Counted from the stretch's first letter, positions 1-7,608 are shown. The stretch: 16,104 nt of DNA from JBAZYZ01 sp964366065 (GCA_964366065.1 CAYISF010000010.1:1-16104); one strand, 5' to 3'. Numbers and translations: made by a program. The notes: a model not told the origin generated them from the sequence alone.

Positions 1-53
1 AGAGCAGCTCCCTTTTAAGGAGAGGGTCGTAGGTTCGATTCCTACCGGGCGGA
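1..53 (+). tRNA. tRNA-Lys(UUU), 5' end outside the window
   Basis: The anticodon arm reads GCTCC / CTTTTAA / GGAGA with anticodon TTT at 14-16, U33 in place and A at 37; the outermost pair of this stem is a G-A mismatch. A five-base variable region (24-28) is followed by a perfect T arm (GTAGG, TTCGATT, CCTAC; 29-45), the 3' acceptor strand CGGGCGG (46-52) and discriminator A (53). The 5' acceptor strand and most of the D arm lie before the window. The bases after 53 are CAT, so CCA is not encoded. The 3' end is copied several times just downstream. Confidence 0.9.
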
Positions 54-211
54 CATGTAGCGAAGCGGAATGTCCGCCCGAGCAAGCAAACTGCTTTGCT
101 TGTGTGTAGGAATCGAAGACCACAGCAATATTTTGTCAGCAGACAAAATTGCGAGGGGTGGGCTGCGACCGAGGCGAGAGTTGTAGCCGATGAACCCCTA
201 CCGGGCGGACA
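41..211. repeat. Direct and inverted copies of the tRNA-Lys 3' end, with nested hairpins
   Basis: The 15 bases CCTACCGGGCGGACA at 41-55 recur directly at 197-211. The same end recurs inverted in two pieces: ATGTCCGCCCG (70-80, complement of 46-56) and GTAGGAATCGAA (106-117, complement of 34-45). The 25 bases between the pieces (81-105) hold a separate hairpin (stem 83-90 with 95-102). A third hairpin (130-137 with 142-149, 8 bp, 4-base loop) follows. A duplicated tRNA 3' end is the usual footprint of integration at a tRNA gene, but no integrase is present and only about 150 bp lies between the direct copies. Confidence 0.75.
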
Positions 212-271
212 AGTATAAAAAACTAGCAACCACAGCGTTTGTAGGATTTTTTCAGTATTATCCACACGAAT

Positions 272-457
272 TTGGTTGCCATCTCGCGCGTGATTGCTAT
301 ACTTAAATTAGCCCCGTGGTGCATTCGCAAACCGATAACCTACGCCAAGGTTTTATTTGGCCATTATTATTGTCGGCTTCCGACTGCGCTTCACATTCGT
401 ACCTTTAGCTCTTTGGTGCGAACAATTGAAGACAACACCGTAAACACTCCTAACTAG
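272..457 (+). CDS. Doubtful small ORF, 61 codons
   Basis: An open frame from a TTG codon with no Shine-Dalgarno upstream and no family I recognise; a GTG at 290 is an alternative start. It contains several Cys and Trp residues and no clear membrane or signal segment. It is the only open frame of any size between the tRNA and the terminator at 496-521, and its stop falls in a hairpin (454-461 with 471-478). The stretch 212-495 could equally be an untranslated RNA ending at that terminator, or degenerate sequence. I see no tmRNA, RNase P or SRP signature in it. Confidence 0.25.
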   Translation: MVAISRVIAILKLAPWCIRKPITYAKVLFGHYYCRLPTALHIRTFSSLVRTIEDNTVNTPN

Positions 458-495
458 ATTGGTCTCCAATCAATCTAGTCCGTCTTTAGACGAAG

Positions 496-530
496 AAGGC
501 CTGCCTCTGCTAGCAGGCCTTTCTTTATTG
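496..530 (+). terminator. Rho-independent terminator
   Basis: A 9-bp stem AAGGCCTGC (496-504) pairs with GCAGGCCTT (513-521) around an 8-base loop and is followed by the T-rich tract TCTTTATT. It can end plus-strand transcription from the tRNA or small-ORF side. A small palindrome CGTCTTTAGACG (481-492) lies just before it. Confidence 0.75.
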
Positions 531-568
531 AGAATAGAAGTTAGAGATTGGAAATTAGATATTTAGAG
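531..568. repeat. Degenerate 7-bp periodic repeat
   Basis: Consecutive heptamers TTAGAGA, TTGGAAA, TTAGATA, TTTAGAG run from 541 to 568, preceded by a weaker ATAGAAG unit (534-540). The array runs into the stop codon of the holA-like gene (563-565). The same 7-bp period recurs at other gene borders in this window. Confidence 0.5.
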
Positions 569-1288
569 AGATTCCAAAAGAAGTTTTTCCAGGCCGATGG
601 AAAAATCACCGATTCCCCTGTGGCTGTCGTGATATAGAGACACCAATCGCGAAGATAAATGTTTTAATTCGTCTTTTGAATAATTATCCGAGAATGCTTT
701 GGCTTTAGTGAGAACAAACGGTTTCAACCCCGTTGTTAGGGCGGTAGGACGCGCGGTTTCTTTCACCAAAAGCATATTTTTTATCTGCCAAAATATAGTA
801 CCGTGTATCTCCTCCGGCTCCGACCCGTTTTCAATCGCCCGCAGATAGAGCGTCCAGGCACGCCGCTTGTCCCGCCCACCCACGGCATCCGCAAGGGAAA
901 AGATATTAAAGGCCGGGCGAATGGTTTTTTCTTTGGCCGAAAATACCTGTGCCTTATCTGCACGCTTTTCAAGGGCGGATAGATCCGTTTTGCTCAAAAG
1001 GCGCTCATTCACAATGAAAATATTGCCGGACGAAGCAAGTGAGGGAAGTTTTCCAGCTACTGCTTCCTTTATTTCCTTATTTTCAAAAAGGCCGTCCAGA
1101 ACAACGACGCATTTTTGCGCGAAAAGTCCCTGCCCCAAGGCGAGTTCGTCCAAATCGTAGGCGGCAAAATTTTCCGCCCTCACTTTTACAAACGAGGTGT
1201 TCGGATTTTTGCCGAGAAAAAAACTGACCATTTCCTCAAGCTTCCCCGCGCGCCTTTTGAAATCATCTCCGTGTAATACGTAAAGCAT
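563..1288 (-). CDS. holA: DNA polymerase III delta subunit-like protein (HolA)
   Basis: 241 residues. The delta subunit opens the sliding clamp as part of the clamp-loader complex. The N-terminal LYVLHGDDFKRR resembles the start of the HolA ATPase-like domain, followed by the strand KCVVVLDGLFENK (about 60-72) and NIFIVNERLLSKTDL (about 89-103). The C-terminal half has NIFSLADAVGGRDKRRAW and a helical collar-like region with IHGTIFWQIKNMLL. The protein is shorter than E. coli HolA (about 340 residues), and I see no Walker A motif, which is normal for delta. The start ATG at 1286-1288 has no clear Shine-Dalgarno. It is the last gene of the minus-strand run tsaE, polA, ICMT, holA. Confidence 0.75.
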   Translation of the reverse strand: MLYVLHGDDFKRRAGKLEEMVSFFLGKNPNTSFVKVRAENFAAYDLDELALGQGLFAQKCVVVLDGLFENKEIKEAVAGKLPSLASSGNIFIVNERLLSKTDLSALEKRADKAQVFSAKEKTIRPAFNIFSLADAVGGRDKRRAWTLYLRAIENGSEPEEIHGTIFWQIKNMLLVKETARPTALTTGLKPFVLTKAKAFSDNYSKDELKHLSSRLVSLYHDSHRGIGDFSIGLEKLLLESL

Positions 1289-1294
1289 AAATGC

Positions 1295-1378
1295 AGAATA
1301 TAGAATATTGAATTTAGAATTTAGGAAAAATAGATAAGAAATGGAACCTCTATATTCTACGTTCTAGATTCTATATTC
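1295..1378. repeat. Two facing 7-bp periodic arrays
   Basis: The left array reads AGAATAT, AGAATAT, TGAATTT, AGAATTT (1295-1322). The right array is its inverted counterpart: TATATTC, TACGTTC, TAGATTC, TATATTC (1351-1378). Each keeps exact 7-bp spacing and together they fill the gap between the methyltransferase and holA-like genes. The arrangement could form a loose hairpin. Confidence 0.6.
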
Positions 1379-1384
1379 TTGTAT

Positions 1385-1870
1385 TTAAAACCATCTCCGC
1401 ACGTTCTTTTTGTAGTCGCGGTATTCGTCCCCGTATTTTTCTTCAAGTATTCTTTCTTCTTTCCGAAGAAGCGTGTAGTTAACAAAAATGAACGCCAGAA
1501 TCGCCGAGAAAACAATCGCCGCCGAGTTCGTAAGAAATCCAAAACCGGCGATGAGAAATGTAAGTCCCAGATAAGTCGGGTTGCGGGTGAAACGATAGGG
1601 ACCGATGTTGAAGGTGTACGGAGACGCTCCTCCCTCCGCTTCTCTGCGAAAACGCCTTATGCTCCTCTGCGACCAGAGAATAAATAGCGGACCGATGATT
1701 AGAAAAAAGACACCGAGTAATTGAGCAACCAATCCGGACATAATGGGAATCGGATAGAGGTAGTGCGAAAAGGCGCCGATGAAAAACAAAATAAGATATA
1801 CCACGGATGAATTAGCAGCGAGTTCAATAATGCCTGATTTATGCGGTTGTCCGGATGTTTCCATAAACAC
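1385..1870 (-). CDS. Isoprenylcysteine carboxyl methyltransferase-family membrane protein
   Basis: 161 residues with about four hydrophobic segments (roughly 21-42, 46-66, 99-118, 119-134). The family signature is the C-terminal block GPYRFTRNPTYLG (about 90-102) followed by EERILEEKYGDEYRDYKKNVRRW (two pieces, about 137-160), the S-adenosylmethionine-binding region of ICMT/PEMT-like methyltransferases. Bacterial members methylate lipids or small hydrophobic compounds and the substrate here cannot be told. The longest frame starts at a GTG (1868-1870); an ATG two codons later (1862-1864) is at least as likely, and neither has a clear Shine-Dalgarno. It lies 47 bp after polA on the same strand. 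Confidence 0.8.
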   Translation of the reverse strand: MFMETSGQPHKSGIIELAANSSVVYLILFFIGAFSHYLYPIPIMSGLVAQLLGVFFLIIGPLFILWSQRSIRRFRREAEGGASPYTFNIGPYRFTRNPTYLGLTFLIAGFGFLTNSAAIVFSAILAFIFVNYTLLRKEERILEEKYGDEYRDYKKNVRRWF

Positions 1871-1917
1871 AGTTTAGCACACGGTTTTTTTGTTGATAAT
1901 TCGCCGATTTTTAAGGG

Positions 1918-4287
1918 TTATTTCAATTCTCCCCAATCCTTTCCCAGGGAAACACTGACGGTAACGGGCACTTCCGCGGGGTTTTTTTCTTTGTCTTTGA
2001 GCACCGACTCCATCGCTTCCTGAATTATTTTTGACGCTTCTTTTTCGCTTCCCTCTTTCACTTCGTAAATCAATTCGTCGTGGACCTGAAGCAAGAGATA
2101 TACTTTGTCCAAGAGTTTATGCGCGCGAATGGCATCATCGGCTTTTTTTATGGCTATTTTAATAACATCGGCGGCCGTGCCTTGAAGCGGCGCGTTTACT
2201 GCCATGCGCTCCGCCCCGGCGCGGATGTACGGAATCGGCGACTTTATGGCGCCGAAATAGCGGCGGCGGCCGAAGAGCGTCTCGGTATAGCCGTTTTTCA
2301 CCGCGAAACGTTTTATGCTCTCCAGATAACTCGCGATGGTCGGAAATTTGTCAAAATATTCTTCGTAAAATTGCTCGGCGTCGGCGCGCGTGGTTCCGAG
2401 CGCGTCCTTAAGCGCGTTAATTCCCATCCCGTAGAAAATTCCAAAGTTGATGACCTTGGCGCGGCGGCGCATCTCGTGCGTCACTTCGTTTTCTTTCACG
2501 CCGAAGACCCGGGATGCTACGGAAGCATGCACGTCTTTCCCTTCTTTGAAAATTCTGATGAAGTCCTTATCGCCGGAAAGGATGGCCGCCACGCGAAGTT
2601 CTATCTGCGAATAATCAAACGTGAGCAATTTGTATCCTTCGGCCGCCACGAAAGCGTTACGGATATTTTTCCCGAGTTCGCTTTTTATCGGGATATTCTG
2701 GAGGTTGGGATTGACCGACGAAAATCGCCCGGTAGTCGTGCCCGACTGGATAAAATGCGTGTGCAACCGGCCGTCACCGGCAATCAGGGGCGGAATGGCG
2801 TCAATGTAGGTGGAAAGAAGCTTCTGGATTTCGCGGTGATTTAAGATTTCTTCAATAATCGGGTGCGCGCCTTTCAATTTGTCCAGTTCGGAGGCGCGAG
2901 TGGAGCGAGCGCCGCCGCTTGTTTTCTTCAAGCCCTTGGCCGTGAGATTCATTTTGTCAAAAAGCACTTCGCCAAGCTGTTTCGGCGAATTCACGTTGAA
3001 TTCCCCGCCGGCCTCTTTCCAGATTTTCTGCTCAATCTTTTCAAGTTCTTTATGGTATTCCACCGAAAGTTCCTTAAGATATTTTTGGTCTATCAAAATA
3101 CCCCGCTCCTCCACGGCGTGGATAATAGAGATGAGCGGAAGTTCAATATCTTCATAAACATGCTCAAGTTTTTTATTTTTGAGTTCGGCGAAAACTTTCT
3201 CTTTGGCCGCAGAGAAAGTTTTTGACCCAGTATGCGCCATAATGTCCTCCATTGCCGGATTGGTTATCTCGGAATTGGCAAGCCAGAGCGCGATGGCCGT
3301 CTTTTCAACTTCTTCATCTGAAATTTCCTCCTTTTTCTCCGGAGTATCCGCCGCGCGTCCGACATCCCCGGCAAAAAGCGTTTTAAACCGCTCGTATAAG
3401 CTCCGGAATTCAAGTTCGGAAATAATTTTCTCCACCTCCGCTTCGTTCACGCCCTCCCGCCACGCTTCATCCGGCAATTTGAAATCAATCGGCGCGTCTT
3501 TCCTTATTTCGGCCAGCGTCTTGGAAAATTCCGCCTCCTCTTCGCCGTTTTGGAGGAGTTCAACTACTCGCTCTTTAATGCCGGCATCTATGAACGCTTG
3601 TTTGTCTTTCTTAAGTTTTTTATAAATACTCTCAATGGAACCGAATTTTTGTATGAGAGTAGTCGCCGTCTTCTCGCCTATACCAGAAATACCGATAATA
3701 TTGTCGGAAGGATCGCCGCGGAGGCCTTTATAGTCCGGCAAAAGTTCGGGCGGGAAACCAAACCGCTCTTCCACCGCTTTTTCGTCATAAAGAATCGTAT
3801 CGTTTATGCCTTTTTTGAGCGTGTAAACCTGCACACGCTTGTCGTTTACCAATTGAAGCGTATCCATATCGCCGGAGGCGATGACAATATCCGTGTCTTT
3901 GTCTTTTTTAAGCTTTTCAACAATCGTGCCCAAAATATCGTCCGCCTCAAAGCCGGGCTTGTCATACATCGGAATATGAAACGCTTTCAAAATGTCGCGT
4001 GAGCGTTTCAGCTGATGTATTAAATCATCTTCCGCCTTTACTCTCCCCAGTTTGTAGTTTTCATAGGCCTCATGGCGAAAGGTCGGGCCCGGCAAATCAT
4101 AGCAGGCAATAATGTAATCGGGCTTCAGGTCTTTAATGATACGGATGAGCATGGCTGTAAGGCCGTAGAGAGCGCCGGTCGGCTCGCCTTTGCTTGTGGA
4201 AAAATCCGGCAGAGCGTGATAAGCGCGGTGAATAATGGCGTGAGTGTCGAGAAGTATGAGACGTTTCTTTTTGGGGTCTTTGTCCAT
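1918..4287 (-). CDS. polA: DNA polymerase I without a proofreading domain
   Basis: 789 residues against 928 in E. coli. Residues 1-300 form the 5' nuclease, with GFEADD (112-117), SGDMDTLQL (138-146), RGDPSDNI (190-197) and the helix-hairpin-helix GISGIGEKTA. Residues about 305-370 replace the 3'-5' exonuclease with a short charged linker lacking the catalytic Asp/Glu motifs. Residues 370-789 are the polymerase: motif A with D558 (TFDYSQIELR), motif B RRRAKVINFGIFYGMG with Phe at the O-helix position equivalent to F762, and motif C QVHDE with D737. Both active domains look intact, so Okazaki-fragment processing and gap filling are expected without editing. It starts 4 bp after the tsaE stop, so the two are probably cotranscribed. 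Confidence 0.95.
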   Translation of the reverse strand: MDKDPKKKRLILLDTHAIIHRAYHALPDFSTSKGEPTGALYGLTAMLIRIIKDLKPDYIIACYDLPGPTFRHEAYENYKLGRVKAEDDLIHQLKRSRDILKAFHIPMYDKPGFEADDILGTIVEKLKKDKDTDIVIASGDMDTLQLVNDKRVQVYTLKKGINDTILYDEKAVEERFGFPPELLPDYKGLRGDPSDNIIGISGIGEKTATTLIQKFGSIESIYKKLKKDKQAFIDAGIKERVVELLQNGEEEAEFSKTLAEIRKDAPIDFKLPDEAWREGVNEAEVEKIISELEFRSLYERFKTLFAGDVGRAADTPEKKEEISDEEVEKTAIALWLANSEITNPAMEDIMAHTGSKTFSAAKEKVFAELKNKKLEHVYEDIELPLISIIHAVEERGILIDQKYLKELSVEYHKELEKIEQKIWKEAGGEFNVNSPKQLGEVLFDKMNLTAKGLKKTSGGARSTRASELDKLKGAHPIIEEILNHREIQKLLSTYIDAIPPLIAGDGRLHTHFIQSGTTTGRFSSVNPNLQNIPIKSELGKNIRNAFVAAEGYKLLTFDYSQIELRVAAILSGDKDFIRIFKEGKDVHASVASRVFGVKENEVTHEMRRRAKVINFGIFYGMGINALKDALGTTRADAEQFYEEYFDKFPTIASYLESIKRFAVKNGYTETLFGRRRYFGAIKSPIPYIRAGAERMAVNAPLQGTAADVIKIAIKKADDAIRAHKLLDKVYLLLQVHDELIYEVKEGSEKEASKIIQEAMESVLKDKEKNPAEVPVTVSVSLGKDWGELK

Positions 4288-4291
4288 TTTG

Positions 4292-4729
4292 TTACCAGGA
4301 AATTTCGCGGGTGGTTTCGTTTACATGTTTGAATTTTATTTCGCGCGCATCTTTCGGCAGCAATCCTTTTATGCGCTCCGGCCATTCAATGACGATTAAA
4401 TTATGCGGGTCAGCCAAAAGTTCGTCCCAACCGAGCACGCGGAGTTCTTCTTCGTTGTCTATCCTATACGCGTCAATATGAATCAAATGGCGGAACGGTT
4501 TCCCCGGCGGGAGTTTGTATATTTTTTCAATGACGAATGTCGGGCTCAAAACCGTGTCCGAAACGCCTAAGCGTTTGGCCAGCGCTTTCACGAAAACGGT
4601 TTTTCCGCTGCCTAATTCTCCCGAAAGCCCAAGCATGGTGGCATGAGCGGGATGCCTTTCAGCCAAAAATTCGCGGACAATTTTCTCCGCGCAATTTTCC
4701 GTATCCCCTATATCGCAAAGTTTGTTCAC
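4292..4729 (-). CDS. tsaE: tRNA threonylcarbamoyladenosine biosynthesis ATPase TsaE
   Basis: 145 residues, normal for the family. TsaE is the small ATPase that works with TsaB and TsaD to make t6A37 on ANN-decoding tRNAs in the cytoplasm. The P-loop GELGSGKT is at 37-44, followed by SPTFVIEKIY (62-71), HIDAYRI (84-90) and IEWPERI (114-120), all typical. The start is GTG at 4727-4729; AGAGG lies almost against it, so initiation context is poor. It is the first gene of the tsaE-polA pair. TsaB and TsaD are not in the window. Confidence 0.92.
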   Translation of the reverse strand: MNKLCDIGDTENCAEKIVREFLAERHPAHATMLGLSGELGSGKTVFVKALAKRLGVSDTVLSPTFVIEKIYKLPPGKPFRHLIHIDAYRIDNEEELRVLGWDELLADPHNLIVIEWPERIKGLLPKDAREIKFKHVNETTREISW

Positions 4730-4744
4730 CCTCTAATTCTAGCA

Positions 4745-4784
4745 CCCCGTAGTAGAACCTCGATAATCTCGGTTCACTACGGGG
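4745..4784. other. Stem-loop upstream of tsaE
   Basis: CCCCGTAGT (4745-4753) pairs with ACTACGGGG (4776-4784), and inside it AACC (4756-4759) pairs with GGTT (4771-4774). It has no T tract on either side, so it is not a standard terminator. It sits 16 bp before the tsaE start in the likely 5' leader. Confidence 0.5.
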
Positions 4785-4798
4785 CAAAGCGCGGGCAG

Positions 4799-4838
4799 GA
4801 ACGAAAAATCCTCCGCTTAGGCGGAGGATTTTTCGTTC
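4799..4838 (-). terminator. Strong terminator after the fibronectin-III-like gene
   Basis: A perfect 18-bp stem (4799-4816 with 4821-4838) with a 4-base loop. Each arm carries GGAGGATTTTTCG or its complement, so a T run follows the G-rich stem core on either strand. It lies 14 bp beyond the end of the minus-strand surface-protein gene and separates it from tsaE. Confidence 0.85.
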
Positions 4839-4851
4839 TAATTTTTATCTT

Positions 4852-6705
4852 TTATTTTTGAGCTTTTAATTTTTCCTTATCCTTATAACTGCCGTAAAGA
4901 TTGCGGGAAAGAACCGCCAGAATAAAGATAATGGTAGTGAGGACAAGCCATCCCAAAAGCGTGTTCGGAAAGAATCCGCCGGCGCCGAAGAGAGCCAGCG
5001 CGGCGTTCGTTCCAGCCACGCAATTCGGTTTTTGCAGAGTGTAGGCGATTGTCTCTTCCTGAGTTCCGCTTGCGCGCGTATAAACAACATCAGCTGTAGT
5101 TACAATAGTCCCGTCAGAAGTCGGGGTCTCTGCTACAACAACTTTCACCACTACAATTCCGCTCTCGTTAGAATTAAGAGCGTCTATCGCAACCGTAACC
5201 ATATTGTCCTTCTTGGAGAAAGTTCCTTTGCTCACGTCCTGATAAGTAAGTTCCTTCGGCAATGACACGCGGAGAATGACATCTTTCAGAGTTTCGTTGC
5301 TCGCGTTCGCATAATTCACCGTGAGTGTGGCGTAGTCGCCCCGGCAAATGCCTTCATTGTCGCTCGTAATAGTCAGATTAATGAGCGACGGCTTAGCGAT
5401 TGAGGTCTTGGCGACAGCAGTACTGGCATAGTTTGCGGCGATAGGTGCCGCAACCGGATTAGCGGTTACAAAGCTCACAATATCACCTTTGAAAATGCCG
5501 TATTGATTCTGTCCAACCGCGCGGTAGTAATAGGTCGCGTTAGGCGAAAGATTGCTCAAGATTTCATTAAAGATATTGGTCGTATTACCGCCGACATTTT
5601 TGGTCTGTGTCGTATTTCCAAGTGCGCTTGTCGCGCCCCATTCAAACCAGCCGTTTGACGGCGTGCCGGTATTTTGCAAAACAACCTGCCCGTTCATTCT
5701 CGCGCCGGTAAGCGTAACTGACGATGCGAGATTGGTCACCGCGACCGTCTGTGCGGCGCCGGAATAGGTCTGCGTACCCGTACCATAGTTGTAATTGTAG
5801 CTGCCTTGAGAACCAGCGGCACCGGTCGTAAAACTCATAACCTGACCGTAAGTATTTCCACTATTTGCCTGCGCCACCGCACGATAGTAATAAGTGGTAT
5901 TAGCCACCAAATTGATTACATTATCGCTCCATGTGCCGGCATACGACTGATTGGCTTTGTTGGTCGTATTGGAAAGGGAATATTGATTGGTTCCCCATTC
6001 AAACCAACGCACGATACTGCCGTTGCCATTCGGGTCAATGTAGCCGTTCAGAACCGCGAAGTTTCCGCTGACGTTTGGAGAATAAGTATTCACCACCGGC
6101 TGATTGCCGTAAGTATTGCTGTTGTAGTAATTACCGCAGTAGTTGCCCGTACATCCGTAAGGGTATGTATTGTTGTAGTTGGTATTTCCGCTACCGTAAA
6201 CCATATTGCCCCAGCCGGGAGCCAAACCGCCAGTGGTGAAAGGATAGAAATAAGTTCCCCAGCCAATATTTGACTGGGACAGAACATATATTTGCCCGTA
6301 ATAATTAACGCCGTTTTGACTAGCCACAGCGCGATAATAATAAGTGGTATTAGGTGAAAGATTGGCAAGAGTGTAACTGAAACCCATCGGGCCGCCGTAA
6401 CTTTGAAGTGTCGTAGTGCTGCCCAAGGGGACACTTGAATTCGTACCCCATTCAAACCCGGCGCTCGTATTGGCCACGCCCTGCGGGTCAACATAGCCGT
6501 TCAAAATGACGCTTGAAGAAGAAAGTCCCGTGATGTTATAGGTAGTAACAGTCGCAGCGGCTGAAGCAAAACCGATACCCACACTCACGCTCATAACCAA
6601 AATAGCGGAAGTAATTCCGGCTGTAATGGCGATATTCATTAGCGTTTTCTTTATAGTGATGTTTTTCATAAGTCCGAGCTTGGGTTTGGGCGCATTCTGA
6701 GACAC
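4852..6705 (-). CDS. Membrane-anchored surface protein with three fibronectin-III-like repeats
   Basis: I choose the GTG at 6703-6705, because GGAGG (6711-6715) lies 5 bases before it; this gives about 617 residues. A longer TTG frame (6717) and an internal ATG (6667-6669) are weaker. An N-terminal hydrophobic segment after KKT ends in ASAAA, a likely signal peptide. Three repeats (about residues 55-145, 205-298, 320-418 of the longest frame) share the pattern FEWGT, then LSPNTTYYYRAV, then FTT. Asn/Tyr/Gly-rich linkers lie at 150-205 and 300-320. A DUF11/CARDB-like beta domain (about 440-560) precedes a C-terminal membrane helix (about 583-604) and a Lys-rich tail. It is probably displayed outside the cell and anchored at the C-terminus; the ligand is unknown. 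Confidence 0.85.
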   Translation of the reverse strand: MSQNAPKPKLGLMKNITIKKTLMNIAITAGITSAILVMSVSVGIGFASAAATVTTYNITGLSSSSVILNGYVDPQGVANTSAGFEWGTNSSVPLGSTTTLQSYGGPMGFSYTLANLSPNTTYYYRAVASQNGVNYYGQIYVLSQSNIGWGTYFYPFTTGGLAPGWGNMVYGSGNTNYNNTYPYGCTGNYCGNYYNSNTYGNQPVVNTYSPNVSGNFAVLNGYIDPNGNGSIVRWFEWGTNQYSLSNTTNKANQSYAGTWSDNVINLVANTTYYYRAVAQANSGNTYGQVMSFTTGAAGSQGSYNYNYGTGTQTYSGAAQTVAVTNLASSVTLTGARMNGQVVLQNTGTPSNGWFEWGATSALGNTTQTKNVGGNTTNIFNEILSNLSPNATYYYRAVGQNQYGIFKGDIVSFVTANPVAAPIAANYASTAVAKTSIAKPSLINLTITSDNEGICRGDYATLTVNYANASNETLKDVILRVSLPKELTYQDVSKGTFSKKDNMVTVAIDALNSNESGIVVVKVVVAETPTSDGTIVTTADVVYTRASGTQEETIAYTLQKPNCVAGTNAALALFGAGGFFPNTLLGWLVLTTIIFILAVLSRNLYGSYKDKEKLKAQK

Positions 6706-6740
6706 AAACGCCTCCAAACGATTATCGTTGATACCCTTAT

Positions 6741-6769
6741 CTTATATCATATAAAAGTAAGGATGTCAA
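6741..6769 (-). promoter_or_regulatory. Sigma-70-type promoter of the surface-protein gene
   Basis: On the minus strand TTGACA (6764-6769), a 17-base spacer, then TATAAG (6741-6746), with TGA just before the -10 (extended -10). The expected start is near 6734, about 29 bases before the GTG. It shares TTGACA-N11-ATATGATA with the promoters of both downstream-numbered lipoprotein genes. Confidence 0.8.
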
Positions 6770-6857
6770 TAGGTATTCTTCTCCCCTAAAAATGTCCTAA
6801 ATACTCTTTTAAACCATCAATATTTTGCTGTTGTTAATATTAATGGCTTAAAAAAGT

Positions 6858-6900
6858 GCGGGGGAGGTATGGTTTTACCCATGTCCCCCGCTTTGTTTTT
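6858..6900. terminator. Probable bidirectional terminator
   Basis: GCGGGGGA (6858-6865) pairs with TCCCCCGC (6884-6891). T runs follow on both strands (TTTGTTTTT on plus, ACTTTTTTAAG on minus). It lies about 70 bp beyond the lipoprotein gene ending at 6959 and would separate that transcript from the next minus-strand promoter. A smaller hairpin (6926-6932 with 6945-6951) lies between the stop codon and this stem. Confidence 0.75.
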
Positions 6901-6958
6901 ACACAGGCCCTAACGGCGCGTGTTTATATCCGAAACCGCTCCCGCGGATATCGATTGA

Positions 6959-7489
6959 TTAAAACGGCCTGCTGGTCCAGCCGTTGCCGAACTGCATGTT
7001 GCCCCAGCCGGAACCCAAACCATTAGTGTTGAGATTCGGTACAACGACTGAGGCGTTCGGGTTGCCGTAAATCAGCCCTCCGCCAGTACCCAAACCGCCG
7101 GTGTTAAATCCAAACGGAGACCACCATCCCCACGGCCCAAAACCGCAGTTCCAGTTATTTCCCCAGCAGACGCCGAAAGAAACCTGGCCGTAGTCCCGGT
7201 TTGTAGCGGCGCCCGGAACAGCCACGACACCGTCAGACAAACGGGTGATGGGAGTGGCGGAAGTTATTTTCCAGCCCTCGGCGTTTGGGGAGACCGTTGC
7301 CATATTGCCCTCCTCGGCATTTGAAGAGGTTGTTGCGGTCCCCACGACCGGCTGGCTGTCTTTGGCTTGGTTGGAGCTCTCACTCTTTTCGCCGCCAAAC
7401 AGCGAGGAAATTGGGAAAAGGCGCATACTGCCGCAGCCGGACAAGCTGGCTACTGAAAGCAAAACTGCAAACGTAACAAGGAACTTCAT
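6959..7489 (-). CDS. Gly/Trp-rich lipoprotein, unknown function
   Basis: The start is the ATG at 7487-7489, with AGGAGG (7494-7499) 4 bases upstream; this gives 176 residues. The N-terminus MKFLVTFAVLLSVAS is a signal peptide ending in the lipobox LSGC (Cys19), so the mature protein should be lipid-anchored outside the membrane. A Ser/Asn/Glu-rich spacer follows (about 30-75), then a compact region with VSFGVCWGNNWNCGFGPWGWW and a Gly/Asn-rich tail ending in GSGWGNMQFGNGW. That tail motif recurs in the neighbouring fibronectin-III-like protein (PGWGNMVYGSG). I do not recognise the family. Confidence 0.75.
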   Translation of the reverse strand: MKFLVTFAVLLSVASLSGCGSMRLFPISSLFGGEKSESSNQAKDSQPVVGTATTSSNAEEGNMATVSPNAEGWKITSATPITRLSDGVVAVPGAATNRDYGQVSFGVCWGNNWNCGFGPWGWWSPFGFNTGGLGTGGGLIYGNPNASVVVPNLNTNGLGSGWGNMQFGNGWTSRPF

Positions 7490-7533
7490 ATTCCCTCCTT
7501 CCAAAAAATTAAGGGTTGCTTCAAGCTATTTGT

Positions 7534-7562
7534 CTTTTATCATATTTCTAGGTACTTGTCAA
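7534..7562 (-). promoter_or_regulatory. Promoter of the Gly/Trp-rich lipoprotein gene
   Basis: On the minus strand TTGACA (7557-7562), a 17-base spacer and TAAAAG (7534-7539), preceded by TGA. TTGACA-N11-ATATGATA is identical in spacing to the other two surface-gene promoters. The predicted leader is about 38 bases. Confidence 0.7.
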
Positions 7563-7608
7563 ACAAGGTTAATATCTGCCATCGCAGTTTGATTTGAATT
7601 GAATATGA

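Noticed and set aside
1..211. A complete integrative element at tRNA-Lys
   Set aside because: Only about 150 bp separate the direct repeats and there is no integrase; it can be no more than a remnant.
2080..2844. 254-codon open frame on plus
   Set aside because: It lies entirely antisense to polA, whose frame has clear family motifs; it has no recognisable domain.
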